Positions 26,336 to 35,849 are shown, numbered from the stretch's first letter. The stretch is 64,000 nt of DNA from Holdemania sp. Marseille-P2844 (GCF_900120005.1 NZ_LT635451.1:219399-283398); one strand, 5' to 3'. Numbers and translations: made by a program. The notes: generated by a model not told the origin, from the letters alone.

Positions 26336-28252
26336 ATGGAAAATCAAAAGCTGGACGCTTTGTGCGAAGCCTTTTTCACCGAGCATCAGGTCCGTGCGAT
26401 GGATGTCGCGATCTTTCAGCAGGGAGCAGAAATTTATCATTACCGCAGCGGCCGGACGGCGTCGAAGGGCGCGAAGATCACGGAGAAAACGATGTTTTCA
26501 ATCGGCTCCATCAGCAAGATGTTCACCACGGCGGCCGTGATGATGCTGGCGCAGGAAGGCAAGCTGTCGCTTGACGAGCCGATCGTGAAAAAACTGCCGA
26601 TGTTCAAGATGCCGGATGCCCGGTATAAAAATATTACGGTCCGGATGCTGCTGAATCACAGCAGCGGACTGCCGGGCAACTGCTTCAAGGGGAAATACAC
26701 CAACGCCCGCAACCGTAATCACCTGAAGGAAGAAATTGAATACGCGGCGCAGAGCCGGCTGAAGGATCAGCCGGGAAAGTTCAGCGTTTACTGCAACGAC
26801 GGGTTTTCCCTGGCGGAGCTGTTAGTCGAGGTGGTCAGCGGGCAGAGCTATTCCTCCTATATTTACGAGAAGATTCTCGAGCCGTTAGGCATGGAGCATA
26901 CCGATTTCCCAATCCATGAAATCATGGATGGCAAATACATCAAAGCGAAATCACCGTTTGGTCTCGACTTCCCGCAGGAATATGTCAACGGCATTGGTTC
27001 CGGCGGGATTTACAGCACGGCCGCGGATTTATGCCGTTTCTTAGACGCGCTGCGTGAAGGCAAACTGGTTGATGAAGCGGGTCTGACGGAAATGAATCGC
27101 GATCAACAACCGAAAGAGCTGATCGTTGCGGACAATACCACGGAACGTTATGGTCTGGGTTGGGACTGCGTGTCGATGCGGCTGTTTGAGGGCTTTGGCA
27201 AACAGGCGCTGTGCAAGTCCGGCTCGACGTTCGGGTTCAACTCCCATTCCCTGATTATCCCGGATTGTCAGCTGAGCGCCGCGGTTGTCCTGTGTACGGA
27301 TAAGGGCAGCGCTTCAAAGCTCAATCAGGCACTGGTTTATGAAATTCTCAAGGCTCAGGGCTGCGCGTTTGAAGCGACGCCGCTGCCGGCGTTGAAAACC
27401 GTCGTGCATCCGGTGGAAATTACTGGTTTGTACGGCAATAAGGATCAGATCGTGCGGGCACGCTTTGAACATGGCGATCTGACGCTGGAGGTTCGCGAAG
27501 CCAAGGGCGGCTGGCGGCTGGAAGTTTCCGGCTTGCAGGAAGATCACGGCTGGTTTGCGGGACAGCCCGGCACGTCGGTCTTCGGCATGGCCGATTTAAG
27601 AATCGGGTTTGTGCCGCAGGGCGAAAAGCTGTATCTTGTTTATCAGATGCCGGGCAGCGTCGTGGCGGAACAGGCTGAACGCCAGGTTTTTCTGCAGAAG
27701 CTCAAGCCGTCCGGTAAAGTAAGCGGCTGGAAGAATCTGACGGATAAGACGTGGATCATGGATAACGAATATCTGCAGCAGCGCACGCTGGGCAATGTCC
27801 CGATGACCTTTACCGTGCAGATGGAAAAGGGCTACGACGACCTGCTTTTAGCCCCGTATCCGCTGCGCATCCTCAACGATTATGAGGCGGTGCCGGCGAT
27901 TGAGATTCCGGGCAATTATTCGCGCGAAATGTCGAGCGTTTTGTGGCTGGCGGATGGTTCGATTCAAAACGGTCAGTACCACTATGTTCTCTGTGAGAAC
28001 CTGCCGCCGTTGGACGTGCGGGAAATGACGCTGCGCGATCCACTGATTCACTGGTATATCGGTGCCGCGCCGATTGACACGCTGAAAATTGATGGGATTG
28101 CCCGCGTCGTCGTCCTGGACGAAAACGGTCAGGTGGAATTTGACAGCCAGTTGTCCAGCGGTCTGCCAACTTCGCTGCGCGGCAAACGGATCGGTTTCTT
28201 CGGCGAACTGAACAGTAAGATCAGCCTGCAGTATCTGGAGGAAAACGCATGA
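26336..28252 (+). CDS. Beta-lactamase-fold serine hydrolase with long C-terminal extension
   Basis: 638 residues. The class C/penicillin-binding fold occupies about 1-340: catalytic SISK (in FSIGSISKMFTTAAV, about 57-60), Tyr-x-Asn as YCN in SVYCNDGFSLAEL, and a KSG-like LCKSGSTFGFNSH. There is no signal peptide, so it is probably cytoplasmic. The ~290-residue C-terminal part is beta-rich and unassigned, as in other esterase/peptidase-like members. AGAGGAGG precedes the ATG. It overlaps the next gene by 4 bp, so the two act in one operon. Not expected to be a true antibiotic-resistance enzyme. Confidence 0.85.
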   Translation: MENQKLDALCEAFFTEHQVRAMDVAIFQQGAEIYHYRSGRTASKGAKITEKTMFSIGSISKMFTTAAVMMLAQEGKLSLDEPIVKKLPMFKMPDARYKNITVRMLLNHSSGLPGNCFKGKYTNARNRNHLKEEIEYAAQSRLKDQPGKFSVYCNDGFSLAELLVEVVSGQSYSSYIYEKILEPLGMEHTDFPIHEIMDGKYIKAKSPFGLDFPQEYVNGIGSGGIYSTAADLCRFLDALREGKLVDEAGLTEMNRDQQPKELIVADNTTERYGLGWDCVSMRLFEGFGKQALCKSGSTFGFNSHSLIIPDCQLSAAVVLCTDKGSASKLNQALVYEILKAQGCAFEATPLPALKTVVHPVEITGLYGNKDQIVRARFEHGDLTLEVREAKGGWRLEVSGLQEDHGWFAGQPGTSVFGMADLRIGFVPQGEKLYLVYQMPGSVVAEQAERQVFLQKLKPSGKVSGWKNLTDKTWIMDNEYLQQRTLGNVPMTFTVQMEKGYDDLLLAPYPLRILNDYEAVPAIEIPGNYSREMSSVLWLADGSIQNGQYHYVLCENLPPLDVREMTLRDPLIHWYIGAAPIDTLKIDGIARVVVLDENGQVEFDSQLSSGLPTSLRGKRIGFFGELNSKISLQYLEENA

Positions 28253-28968
28253 TTTACCTTGATCTGCATACGCATACCGTCGTCAGCGGACACGCGTACA
28301 GCACGCTGAACGAGAACATCGCTGCAGCCAGGGAACACGGTCTAACGATTTACGGCGTCAGCGATCATACGCCGAAGATGCCGGGTTCTACGCATCTGTT
28401 CTACTTCCGCAACCTTCATGTCGTCCCGGAATTCGTGCAGGGAATCCGCGTGCTCAAAGGCGCGGAGCTGAATGTGATGGATGTTGAAGGACATGTCGAT
28501 CTGGACGAAAGCACGCTGAAAATGCTTGATTACGCGATCGCATCCCTGCACGTTCCATGCTTCGGCACCGCGCATACGGAAGCGGAAAACACGCAGGCGA
28601 TGATCAATGCCGTGCAGAATCCTTATGTCAAGATTCTTGGCCATCCGGACGATTCCCGCTATCCGATCGATCAGGAAGCGGTCGTTCTGGCATGCAAGGC
28701 GACCCATACGTTAGTCGAGGTCAACAATTCCTCGATGAATCCGAAAAGCTCGCGGGTCGGCGGCCGGGAAAATATGCTTGGGATGCTGCGGTATTGCAAG
28801 CAGCACGGCGTGCCGGTCCTGTTTGGCAGCGACGCGCATTACTGCGACGCGATCGGCCGGTTCCAGCGGTGTGAGGAAGTCTGCGCCGCCGCGGAGTTTC
28901 CAGCATCGCTGATCGTGAATTCCAATCCGGAACTGATTTTTGAATATTTTCATCTAAAAGTCGAATAA
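28249..28968 (+). CDS. PHP-domain phosphatase (YcdX-like)
   Basis: 239 residues. The four PHP metal motifs are present: DLHTHTVVSGHAY at the N-terminus, GAELNV with Glu, ILGHPDDSRY with His, and VLFGSDAHYCDAIG near the end. YcdX-type members are trinuclear-zinc phosphatases. It follows the serine hydrolase with an ATGA overlap, indicating coupled translation, though no pathway links the two clearly. Followed by a terminator. Confidence 0.9.
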   Translation: MIYLDLHTHTVVSGHAYSTLNENIAAAREHGLTIYGVSDHTPKMPGSTHLFYFRNLHVVPEFVQGIRVLKGAELNVMDVEGHVDLDESTLKMLDYAIASLHVPCFGTAHTEAENTQAMINAVQNPYVKILGHPDDSRYPIDQEAVVLACKATHTLVEVNNSSMNPKSSRVGGRENMLGMLRYCKQHGVPVLFGSDAHYCDAIGRFQRCEEVCAAAEFPASLIVNSNPELIFEYFHLKVE

Positions 28969-29027
28969 ACAGTCGGTAATGCGAGTAAGATAAGCGTTTA
29001 ACAGAATAAAGGAAAAATATAGTTAAG

Positions 29028-29061
29028 AAATCGATTCCCTTCAAGACGGGGTCGATTTTTT
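29028..29061 (+). terminator. Terminator after PHP gene
   Basis: AAATCGATTCC / GGGGTCGATTT arms (two G-T pairs), then TTTTTTC. Confidence 0.8.
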
Positions 29062-29403
29062 CTGTTGAATCCCATTTGCTTTCAGGGGTTGGCAAATTTA
29101 TCTTTTCGCAGCCAGGATAAAGTCAGACATGTTGAAGATTTTCGGGCTTATGCTTATCTTTTCTTGGTTCAATAAAGTCGTTGAAGTGAAGTTAAGGATA
29201 ATCAGAAGTTTGAAAGCAAAAAGAAATGAATGTCTGATTCAATTACTTCGTCGATTCGCAAGACCATTTCCAGTGTTCGGAATTTAATTTGAAAATGGTT
29301 ACAAATAAGTTTGCGATTTTGTCGAAAATAATTGAATTTTCATGAAAAAGAGGAAGGCTTTTTTGAAATTACCGCAATATTAACTTGTAGAGGAGGTGGG
29401 GGA
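29062..29403 (+). other. AT-rich intergenic stretch
   Basis: No convincing coding frame, RNA or repeat seen. It ends in a strong AGGAGGTGGGGG ribosome site for the next gene. The transposase-like gene that follows makes it a likely insertion boundary, but no inverted repeats were found. Confidence 0.5.
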
Positions 29404-30456
29404 ATGTCCATCAATCTACTTGAACGGAAGAAGCAAAAGAAGAGAAGGATTTCTTTGTTGGACGACTGGGTCTTTAAAACTGTGATCGGTGATCCTGAGG
29501 ATTTGATATGTCTGACGAGTCTTTTCCATGCGATTGATCCTGATTTTAAAAAGGTGCGGTTGTTGCCGAATGAGAAAAAAGCAGGACATCCTGACGACAA
29601 AGCAATTCGTTATGATATCTGCGGGGTGATCAACGAGGAGATTTATTTTGATCTGGAAATCCAGCAAAACGGGAATCCCGAGGAGCAGGGAATCCGCATT
29701 GTTTTCTATTTATCGCGTCTGCTTTCCGGCCAGAAGACAAAGGGAAAAGATTATCGGGAACTGAAACCAGTGCGCGTGATCATGATCACGAATTTCTGCT
29801 TTTTTGACGATCCGGATGTGAGCAGCGATGTGTTTTATTTAGCCGGTGAGAAAACGGGAAGAACCTTGACAAAACACATTCAAGTGAGTATTATTGAATT
29901 AGCAGAAGTGGAACGCTTACAGCGGATTCCAGTCAAGGATTTAACGCCGTTGGACCGGTGGCGCGTGGTATTAAAATTTGCAGGCGATCCGGACAAAGCG
30001 GCGTGGATTCAACAGATCATAGCGATGGATGAAGGATGCAGAAGGGCGGTGGAGAAAATGATGGAGATTCCGATGAGCACGATCGAGTACATGTGGGAAA
30101 CAAAGCGGCTGGACAGAGAAATGATGCGGAATTCAGAGATCCGCAAGGAACGGGAAAGAGCTGTGAAACAGGCGCGGGAGCTGGCCTTAAAGCAAGGTAA
30201 AGATCAAGGTTCTCTGTTGAAGCTTATTACAATTACACTGAAAAAAGCGAAGAAAGGAATGCAAGCTGCTGAAATAGCGGATATTCTAGAGGAAGAAGAA
30301 GCATGTATTCAAACCATTCTGAAAATCAAAGCACAACATCCGGATTACACGGAGGAGCAAATTGCAATAAAGATTATCAGTGAGTCTGTTCATCCGGCAG
30401 CAGTGCGAAACAAAGAGAGACTTAACGAAGAAAGCGGAGGGTTTCCACTCACATGA
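29404..30456 (+). CDS. Rpn/PD-(D/E)XK nuclease family transposase-like protein
   Basis: 350 residues. The N-terminal half carries the PD-(D/E)XK core: LLDDWVFKTVIGDPEDL, then RYDICGVINEEIYFDLEIQQ (Asp, Glu-x-Gln active-site pattern) and the YLSRLLSGQ helix. The C-terminal part is a charged helical region rich in Lys, Glu and Arg. These Rpn-like proteins are widespread in gut Firmicutes, occur in many copies and are linked to recombination or mobile elements. Start ATG 29404 is fixed by AGGAGGTGGGGGA; the longer frame from 29332 is rejected. Confidence 0.82.
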   Translation: MSINLLERKKQKKRRISLLDDWVFKTVIGDPEDLICLTSLFHAIDPDFKKVRLLPNEKKAGHPDDKAIRYDICGVINEEIYFDLEIQQNGNPEEQGIRIVFYLSRLLSGQKTKGKDYRELKPVRVIMITNFCFFDDPDVSSDVFYLAGEKTGRTLTKHIQVSIIELAEVERLQRIPVKDLTPLDRWRVVLKFAGDPDKAAWIQQIIAMDEGCRRAVEKMMEIPMSTIEYMWETKRLDREMMRNSEIRKERERAVKQARELALKQGKDQGSLLKLITITLKKAKKGMQAAEIADILEEEEACIQTILKIKAQHPDYTEEQIAIKIISESVHPAAVRNKERLNEESGGFPLT

Positions 30457-30582
30457 GGTCAAATCCTGTATAGAGGGGCAATAACCTACTGCTGAATCAG
30501 AACGCCGGTCTATTATTTTTCTGATTGCCTGTGTTAACCTTAAAGTAAAAAGAGCCTGAATATTAAAAAAAGGAGAAAGTAT

Positions 30583-31389
30583 ATGATCCAACAACTTATT
30601 GAACAGCATCTCAGCGCGATAACCGCTCAAATCCGGACAAAGTACCCGTCTGAAATTGAAAGCTTTACAGAGCGGCTTATCGGCTTAGGGATGGATGCGG
30701 ATCAGGTCGAGGCGGATATGCAGGCCGTTTTAAGATCCTTGGTAATGAGAAACGAGTCGATTTCCGATGAGGAATTTTTCTATATTTTAAACTCGTTCCC
30801 CGATTATGAGCAATTCGGCAGGCAGGTTATCGAATTTAAAATTACGCTCGAGGGAACAAAAAGCTGGCGCAAAGTTCGCCTTCCGGCACTTCTCAATTTA
30901 ACGGAGCTGGCCTGTGCGGCGATCGCCGCCTTTCATGGAATGGGCGGACATTTATTTACGCTCAAGTTGAAGAATAAACAATATTCTCCATCTGAATTTG
31001 AGCTGGGGGATTATGAAGATTCCAGCCGGGTTTCGCTTTGCCATCTGGAACTCAAAGAAAAATCGAAGATCCAGATTGACTATGATCTGGGTGAAGGCTG
31101 GAGCTTTAACTGTGTGGTCACCAAGGTTATAAATGAGGGTGAGCCTCTGTCAGAGCCGGAGCTGATCAGCGGGAAAGGCTATAATTTGTGGGAAGATAAC
31201 CGCGAGTATCTGGAGTACTTGATACAAGATCCAAAAATTAAAGTGCAGGATTGGGAAGGCCGTTACCGTCAGGTCGGAAAGATTGCGAAGGAAGAAGGCA
31301 TTACTCAGTTTGACATGGATGACCGCGAGGAATTTCCGCTGGAGATGCATCTTCTCCAGGAGCTTTACGAGCAGGCCTATAAAGCTTAA
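30583..31389 (+). CDS. Plasmid pRiA4b ORF-3 family protein
   Basis: 268 residues. A ~75-residue helical N-terminus is followed by the pRiA4b ORF-3 fold: VIEFKITLEGTKSWRKVRLP, LTELACAAIAAFHGMGGHLFTL, and the YDLGEGWSFNCVVTKV segment (equivalent of YDFGDxWxH). The molecular function of this family is not established; members occur on plasmids and chromosomes next to mobile genes, as here. AAAAAAAGGAG precedes the ATG. Confidence 0.85.
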   Translation: MIQQLIEQHLSAITAQIRTKYPSEIESFTERLIGLGMDADQVEADMQAVLRSLVMRNESISDEEFFYILNSFPDYEQFGRQVIEFKITLEGTKSWRKVRLPALLNLTELACAAIAAFHGMGGHLFTLKLKNKQYSPSEFELGDYEDSSRVSLCHLELKEKSKIQIDYDLGEGWSFNCVVTKVINEGEPLSEPELISGKGYNLWEDNREYLEYLIQDPKIKVQDWEGRYRQVGKIAKEEGITQFDMDDREEFPLEMHLLQELYEQAYKA

Positions 31390-31425
31390 ATCAGGGCGTT
31401 TTTGCGGGAAATTTTGAAAAAGGGG

Positions 31426-31454
31426 TTGACTCTGAAAAAAGAGTGAACTATAAT
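31426..31454 (+). promoter_or_regulatory. Promoter of the methionine transporter operon
   Basis: TTGACT-17 bp-TATAAT; transcription should start near 31461, at the beginning of the T-box leader. Confidence 0.9.
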
Positions 31455-31460
31455 CAGGTA

Positions 31461-31735
31461 CATAAACAAAGGCTTTGAAAAGAATAGTAACTCCGATGGA
31501 AACTTGACAGAGAGCCCGGGCGCTGAAAAAGGGCAGTGAAAATCGTTGTGAAAATGGTCTTGGAGCTGCATACCGAGGGAAACTTAGGCTATGACGGATT
31601 CACCCGTTAACGTGATACGGTATAACGTTATTCAACGCGTACCGGAAGAGGCAGAACGTGAAAGCGGACTGCGAATTAAGGTGGTAACACGGGAAATCAA
31701 CTCTCGTCCTTGTTGGGGACGGGAGTTTTTATTTT
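31461..31735 (+). promoter_or_regulatory. T-box riboswitch, methionine (AUG specifier)
   Basis: Stem I shows the AGUA S-turn (AATAGTAACT), the AGAGAG bulge and the GCTGAAA apical region. On the 3' side, GAAA-ATG-G followed by TCTTGGAGC places the specifier AUG at 31554-31556. The T-box AAGGTGGTAACACGGG (31678-31693) precedes the terminator CTCTCGTCC / GGACGGGAG plus TTTTTA (31702-31735). Uncharged initiator/elongator tRNA-Met should permit read-through into metN. Confidence 0.93.
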
Positions 31736-31752
31736 AAGGAAGGAAGAGGAAC

Positions 31753-32793
31753 ATGATAGAACTGGTCGGAGTCAATAAAACCTTTACGACGAAGGACCTG
31801 AACGTTGAGGCGTGCAAGGATGTTAACCTGAAAATCGAAGACGGGGATATCTTCGGCATCATCGGATTTTCCGGCGCAGGGAAATCGACGCTGGTCCGCT
31901 GCATCAACCTGCTGGAGCGGCCGACCTCCGGCAAGGTGCTGATCGACGGTGTCGATATCACCCAGCTGAAGGAAGCAGAGCTGCGCAAGATCCGCAAGAA
32001 GATCGGAATGATCTTCCAGCATTTCAATCTGATGCGTTCGCGTACGGTTTATCAGAATATCGCTTATCCGTTAAAAGGAAGCAAGCTCACTAAAGCCCAG
32101 ATTGACAAAAAGGTCAAGGATCTGCTGGAACTGGTCGGGCTGAGCGAGAAGCTGAACGCTTACCCCTCGGAGCTGTCCGGCGGACAGAAGCAGCGTGTCG
32201 CGATCGCGCGGGCGCTGGCTAACGATCCGAAAGTGCTGCTGTGCGACGAGGCGACCAGCGCGCTTGATCCGCAGACAACCTCCAGCATTCTCAAGCTGCT
32301 GAAGGAAGTCAATCAGAAGCTGGGCATCACGATCGTCCTGATCACGCACGAAATGGCAGTCATCAAGGAAATCTGTAATCGCGTTGCGGTTATGGAGCTG
32401 GGCAAGGTCGTCGAAACCGGCAACATCCTGGATATCTTCTCGCATCCGAAAGCGCAGATGACGATCGATTTCATCAATTCCACCAATCCGATCACCAAGA
32501 TTTACGAGCTGATCGACAACGGTGCGGAAATCGTGCGGCTGCATAAGGGCCAGCGGTTATTGAAGCTGACGTATGGCGCTGAGGAAACCAAGGAAGCGCT
32601 GATTTCGCAGCTGTCCAAGAAATACGACGTTGTGTGCAACATTGTGTTCGGCAACGTCGAGGTGATCCAGCAGGCCGCGCTGGGCAGTCTGATCGTCATG
32701 CTGGAGGGCAGCGAAGACGCGATGCGCAAGGCGGAAGCTGAATTAAAGCATTACAACATTGAAGTGGAGGTGCTGAAATGCTGGAACAATTAA
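31753..32793 (+). CDS. metN: Methionine ABC transporter ATP-binding protein
   Basis: 346-residue ABC ATPase. Walker A GFSGAGKSTL (about residue 38), signature LSGGQKQRVAIARAL, Walker B VLLCDEATSALD, switch His in ITHEM. The ~100-residue C-terminal NIL domain is the regulatory methionine-binding domain of MetN (type I importer with trans-inhibition). Regulated by the preceding T-box. Its 3' end overlaps metI by 16 bp. Confidence 0.96.
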   Translation: MIELVGVNKTFTTKDLNVEACKDVNLKIEDGDIFGIIGFSGAGKSTLVRCINLLERPTSGKVLIDGVDITQLKEAELRKIRKKIGMIFQHFNLMRSRTVYQNIAYPLKGSKLTKAQIDKKVKDLLELVGLSEKLNAYPSELSGGQKQRVAIARALANDPKVLLCDEATSALDPQTTSSILKLLKEVNQKLGITIVLITHEMAVIKEICNRVAVMELGKVVETGNILDIFSHPKAQMTIDFINSTNPITKIYELIDNGAEIVRLHKGQRLLKLTYGAEETKEALISQLSKKYDVVCNIVFGNVEVIQQAALGSLIVMLEGSEDAMRKAEAELKHYNIEVEVLKCWNN

Positions 32794-33449
32794 TTCCCAA
32801 CGTGATGGTGAAGATCCCCAAGCTGATCCAGAGCATACTGGAAACCTTCCAGATGATGGGCTGGTCGGGATCGATCTCGTTTGTGCTCGGGCTGTTCTTC
32901 GGCGTCGTGCTGATCGTCACCCGCAAGGAAGGCATCATGGAATGTCATCCGGTCTATTGGGTTCTTGATAAAATTATCAACATCCTGCGTTCGATTCCGT
33001 TTATCATCTTAGTCCCGGCGACCTTATTTCTCTCGCGGGCGATTATGGGCACGGGCATCGGCGTCAAAGGCGCGATCATCCCGCTGATCATCGGCACGGT
33101 GCCGTTCTTCTCCCGCCAGATTGAACTGGCGCTGGCGGAGGTTGACGGCGGCCTGATCGAAGCGGCGCAGGCGATGGGCGATTCGCCGTTACAAATCATC
33201 TTCCGGGTCTATCTGAAAGAGTCGATTCCTGCGATTGTCCGGGCAACCACGATCACGTTCATCTCGCTGATCGGCCTGACCGCGATGGCCGGTGTTGTCG
33301 GCGCCGGCGGGTTAGGCGATTTCGCGATCCGCTATGGACATCAGCGCAGCGAACCGGACGTCATCTGGGTCACGATCCTGATTATTTTGATTCTCGTAAC
33401 GATCGCGCAGGCGATCGGCGACGTGATCATAAAGAAAACAACACATTAA
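32778..33449 (+). CDS. metI: Methionine ABC transporter permease
   Basis: 223 residues with five predicted TM helices. The EAA-type cytoplasmic loop EAAQAMGDSPLQIIFRVYL contacts MetN. Other MetI hallmarks: LRSIPFIILVPAT and GLTAMAGVVGAGGLGDFAIRYG. Overlaps metN by 16 bp and ends 13 bp before metQ, giving the standard metNIQ order. Confidence 0.96.
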   Translation: MLEQLIPNVMVKIPKLIQSILETFQMMGWSGSISFVLGLFFGVVLIVTRKEGIMECHPVYWVLDKIINILRSIPFIILVPATLFLSRAIMGTGIGVKGAIIPLIIGTVPFFSRQIELALAEVDGGLIEAAQAMGDSPLQIIFRVYLKESIPAIVRATTITFISLIGLTAMAGVVGAGGLGDFAIRYGHQRSEPDVIWVTILIILILVTIAQAIGDVIIKKTTH

Positions 33450-33462
33450 GGGGGAACTGAAA

Positions 33463-34290
33463 ATGAAAAAACTACTCTGCTGCATCCTGGCTGCGCTGGT
33501 CTTAACCGGCTGCAGCGCCGCACCGAAAGAAAACAACACGACACCGGAAGGTTCTGAGGCCCGCACCGTCAAGGTCGGCGTCATCGGCGAAAACAACGAA
33601 TACTGGCAGCCAATCATTGATGAAATGGCGAAGGACAACGTCACAATCGAATTTGTCACCTTCAGCGATTACGCGATGGTCAACAAAGCCTTGGCCGCCG
33701 GCGATATCGACATCGACAGCTTCCAGCACTACGCCTACTTTGATAAGGACTGTGAAGCCAACGGCTACGACCTGACGGCGATTGGTGAAACGGTGCTGGC
33801 ACCATTAAGCCTGTATTCCAAGAAGATTGCCGGCATCGACGAAATCAAAGACGGCGATAAGATTGCGATCGCTTCCGACGTAACCAACGGCGGCCGTGCG
33901 ATCAAGCTGCTGGAAAGCCTGGGCTTTATCGAAGTTGATCCGGAAAAGGGTTATACCCCGTCCGTCACGGACATTACGAAATACAACGTCAACATCGAAA
34001 TTATCGAAATTGAAGCGAATACGATCCCAAGCATTCTGCCGGATGTGACCGCGGGCTTCATCAACGGCACAATCGCGATCGACTCCGGTCTGTCCCCGAA
34101 CAAGGATTCGATCTTCATGGAATCGGTTCAGGAAGGCTCGGATAACCCGTATATCAACATCATCGCCGCGCGTACTGCGGACAAGGACGATGCGGTTTAC
34201 AAGAAGATCTGCGAGTTATTCCAGACTGACGCTGTTGCTCAGATTATTAACGATCAGTATGACGGCGCGCTGATTCCGGCTTGGAAATAA
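33463..34290 (+). CDS. metQ: Methionine-binding lipoprotein MetQ (first copy)
   Basis: 275 residues, NlpA/MetQ family. Signal peptide with lipobox LTGCS (Cys at about 20), mature protein starting with a short linker. Typical family segments: VNKALAAGDIDIDSFQHYAYFD (compare TNxALxxGxxDANxFQH) and IASDVTNGGRAIKLLESLGFI. Binds methionine (or a related amino acid) outside the membrane for MetNI. Ribosome site GGGGGAACTGAAA. No terminator separates it from the second T-box. Confidence 0.95.
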   Translation: MKKLLCCILAALVLTGCSAAPKENNTTPEGSEARTVKVGVIGENNEYWQPIIDEMAKDNVTIEFVTFSDYAMVNKALAAGDIDIDSFQHYAYFDKDCEANGYDLTAIGETVLAPLSLYSKKIAGIDEIKDGDKIAIASDVTNGGRAIKLLESLGFIEVDPEKGYTPSVTDITKYNVNIEIIEIEANTIPSILPDVTAGFINGTIAIDSGLSPNKDSIFMESVQEGSDNPYINIIAARTADKDDAVYKKICELFQTDAVAQIINDQYDGALIPAWK

Positions 34291-34329
34291 AGCAATCGAC
34301 TTCAGTAAAATCAGATTCCAATTAAAATT

Positions 34330-34613
34330 CAATTAAAAAGGCAGTGCGCAGAAGAGTACCGCGGAACCAACTGAAAAAGCGATCGGCAGAGGGTGAAAGG
34401 CCGAAGGGAAGTCCGTGGAAAGATGATCTGCAAGCCGCGGCTGTGAGCTGGACACGTCCAGGTGAGCGGCCGACGGGTTCGCCCGTTACCGCGAACACGG
34501 TTCTTCCCTGCAGGACAGAGAACGACCGGATGAGGCTGAGTCAGCGATGGCTTGGTAAAGAAAGGTGGTAACACGGAGGCTTCCGTCCTTTTTCGAGGAT
34601 GGGAGCCTTTTGT
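34330..34613 (+). promoter_or_regulatory. Second T-box riboswitch, methionine (AUG specifier)
   Basis: Lower stem GCAGA / TCTGC, AGUA in GAAGAGTACC, upper helix CCGCGGA / TCCGTGG, then GAAAG-ATG-A: specifier AUG at 34423-34425. T-box AAAGGTGGTAACACGG (34561-34576). Terminator GGCTTCCGTCC / GGATGGGAGCC (11 bp) plus TTTTG at 34578-34613. Placed inside the operon between two metQ genes; no consensus promoter of its own was found, only a weak TAAAAT near 34306. Confidence 0.92.
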
Positions 34614-34638
34614 TATAAATGAGAAGGAGAAAATGAAG

Positions 34639-35487
34639 ATGAAAACAACGTTAAAACATGTCAGTGTTCTGTTGGCCTGCGCCGGATTGATCGCCGGCTG
34701 CTCCACAAAACCGGCTGCGCAGCCGTCCGCCGCGCCGCAGGATCAAACCGGAACGGAAAAAACTGTGATCACGATCGGGGCCTCGACCTCCCCGCACGCT
34801 GAAATCCTGGAATATGCCCAGCCGTATTTGGAAGAAAAGGGCTACACGCTGAAAATCGTGGAATTCTCGGATTATGTTACGCCGAACACCGCGCTGGAAC
34901 AGGGCGATCTGGACGCGAATTATTTCCAGCATGATCCTTATCTGGAGCAGTTCAATGAGGATCACGGCACGCATCTGGTCACGGCCGGGGGCATCCATTT
35001 TGAACCGTTAGGCATTTATGCCGGCAAGTCAAAAGCCTTATCCGCGATCGAACAGGGCGGCTGCAGCTTTGCCGTGCCCAACGATGGCACCAATGAAGCG
35101 CGGGCGTTGCAGCTGTTGGAAAGCCTGGGTTATATCAAGCTGAAAGACGGCGTGGGCTTAAAGGCGACGCCGGTGGATATCGTTGAGAATCCGTATAACG
35201 TCAGCATTGTAGAGATAGACGCTTCGCTGGTAGCCCAGACCAAAGACGACGTGGACTTTGCGATCGTCAACGGCAACTATGCGCTGGACGCCAAGATCAC
35301 CGATCTGCTTCTGACCTCGGAACAGGCTGATTCCGAAGGCGCGAAGACGTATGCAAATATTATCGCCGTTCGCGAAGGCGAGGAAAACAGCGATAAAACA
35401 AAAGCTCTGATCGACGTTCTGACCAGCGATGAAGTCCGCGCCTATATCCGCGAGCATTACAACGGACTGGTGGTTCCCGTCGAATAA
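34639..35487 (+). CDS. metQ: MetQ/NlpA-family lipoprotein (second copy)
   Basis: 282 residues. Signal peptide and lipobox IAGCS, a Pro/Ala-rich linker, then the NlpA fold: TPNTALEQGDLDANYFQHDPYL and VPNDGTNEARALQLLESLGYI. Closer to canonical MetQ in the TNxALxxG...DANxFQH motif than the first copy, so the two may differ in ligand. ATG 34639 gives a 9-bp spacing to AAGGAG; the in-frame ATG six bases earlier is too close. Separately gated by its own T-box. Confidence 0.94.
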   Translation: MKTTLKHVSVLLACAGLIAGCSTKPAAQPSAAPQDQTGTEKTVITIGASTSPHAEILEYAQPYLEEKGYTLKIVEFSDYVTPNTALEQGDLDANYFQHDPYLEQFNEDHGTHLVTAGGIHFEPLGIYAGKSKALSAIEQGGCSFAVPNDGTNEARALQLLESLGYIKLKDGVGLKATPVDIVENPYNVSIVEIDASLVAQTKDDVDFAIVNGNYALDAKITDLLLTSEQADSEGAKTYANIIAVREGEENSDKTKALIDVLTSDEVRAYIREHYNGLVVPVE

Positions 35488-35493
35488 GCCATG

Positions 35494-35524
35494 AGCCGCC
35501 CGGCGTGTCCGGCGGCTTTTTTTC
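35494..35524 (+). terminator. Terminator of the met operon
   Basis: AGCCGCC / GGCGGCT with inner GG/CC, 7-T tract. Confidence 0.93.
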
Positions 35525-35849
35525 ATGAGAAAGTTTTGCCAGCACCGGCAGAGAGACCCACTATGGCAATGCAATACATTTCCTTGCGCAGGCAAGAAGC
35601 GCAGGTATAACCGAACAGGCATCCGATCCAAAGGAGTTGAAAAAGACAGTAAAGTCCGGCTGCGGGTTCTTGTTCGATCCGTCATGCTGAAAAAGGCTGG
35701 CGTTTCAGCGAAAGCAGCGCATGGCGAAGCCTAAAAAGCCGAAGCGGCGGATCGAAGCGGAAGGGGAAGTGGGATGGAAGCTGGAAATTCCTTGAGAACA
35801 GGCTGTGGAGTGTGATAAACTTAGAGCAAAAGACAGGAGGAAGCTGTGC
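35525..35849 (+). other. Intergenic stretch before the diguanylate cyclase
   Basis: A 69-codon frame (35525-35734) has no ribosome site and no recognisable content. Near 35795-35820 a TTGAGA-16 bp-GATAAA pair may be a weak promoter for the next gene. No RNA family or repeat recognised. Confidence 0.4.

Noticed and set aside
26336..28252. Beta-lactam resistance gene
   Set aside because: SxxK and YxN are present, but there is no signal peptide and the long C-terminal extension fits esterase/peptidase-like relatives rather than secreted beta-lactamases.
31560..31580. Reading the first T-box specifier as TGC (Cys), with TGT at the matching place in the second
   Set aside because: That position follows the conserved TTGGAGC element rather than preceding it. 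Folding with AGUA opposite GAAA places AUG as the specifier in both leaders, in keeping with the met transporter genes.
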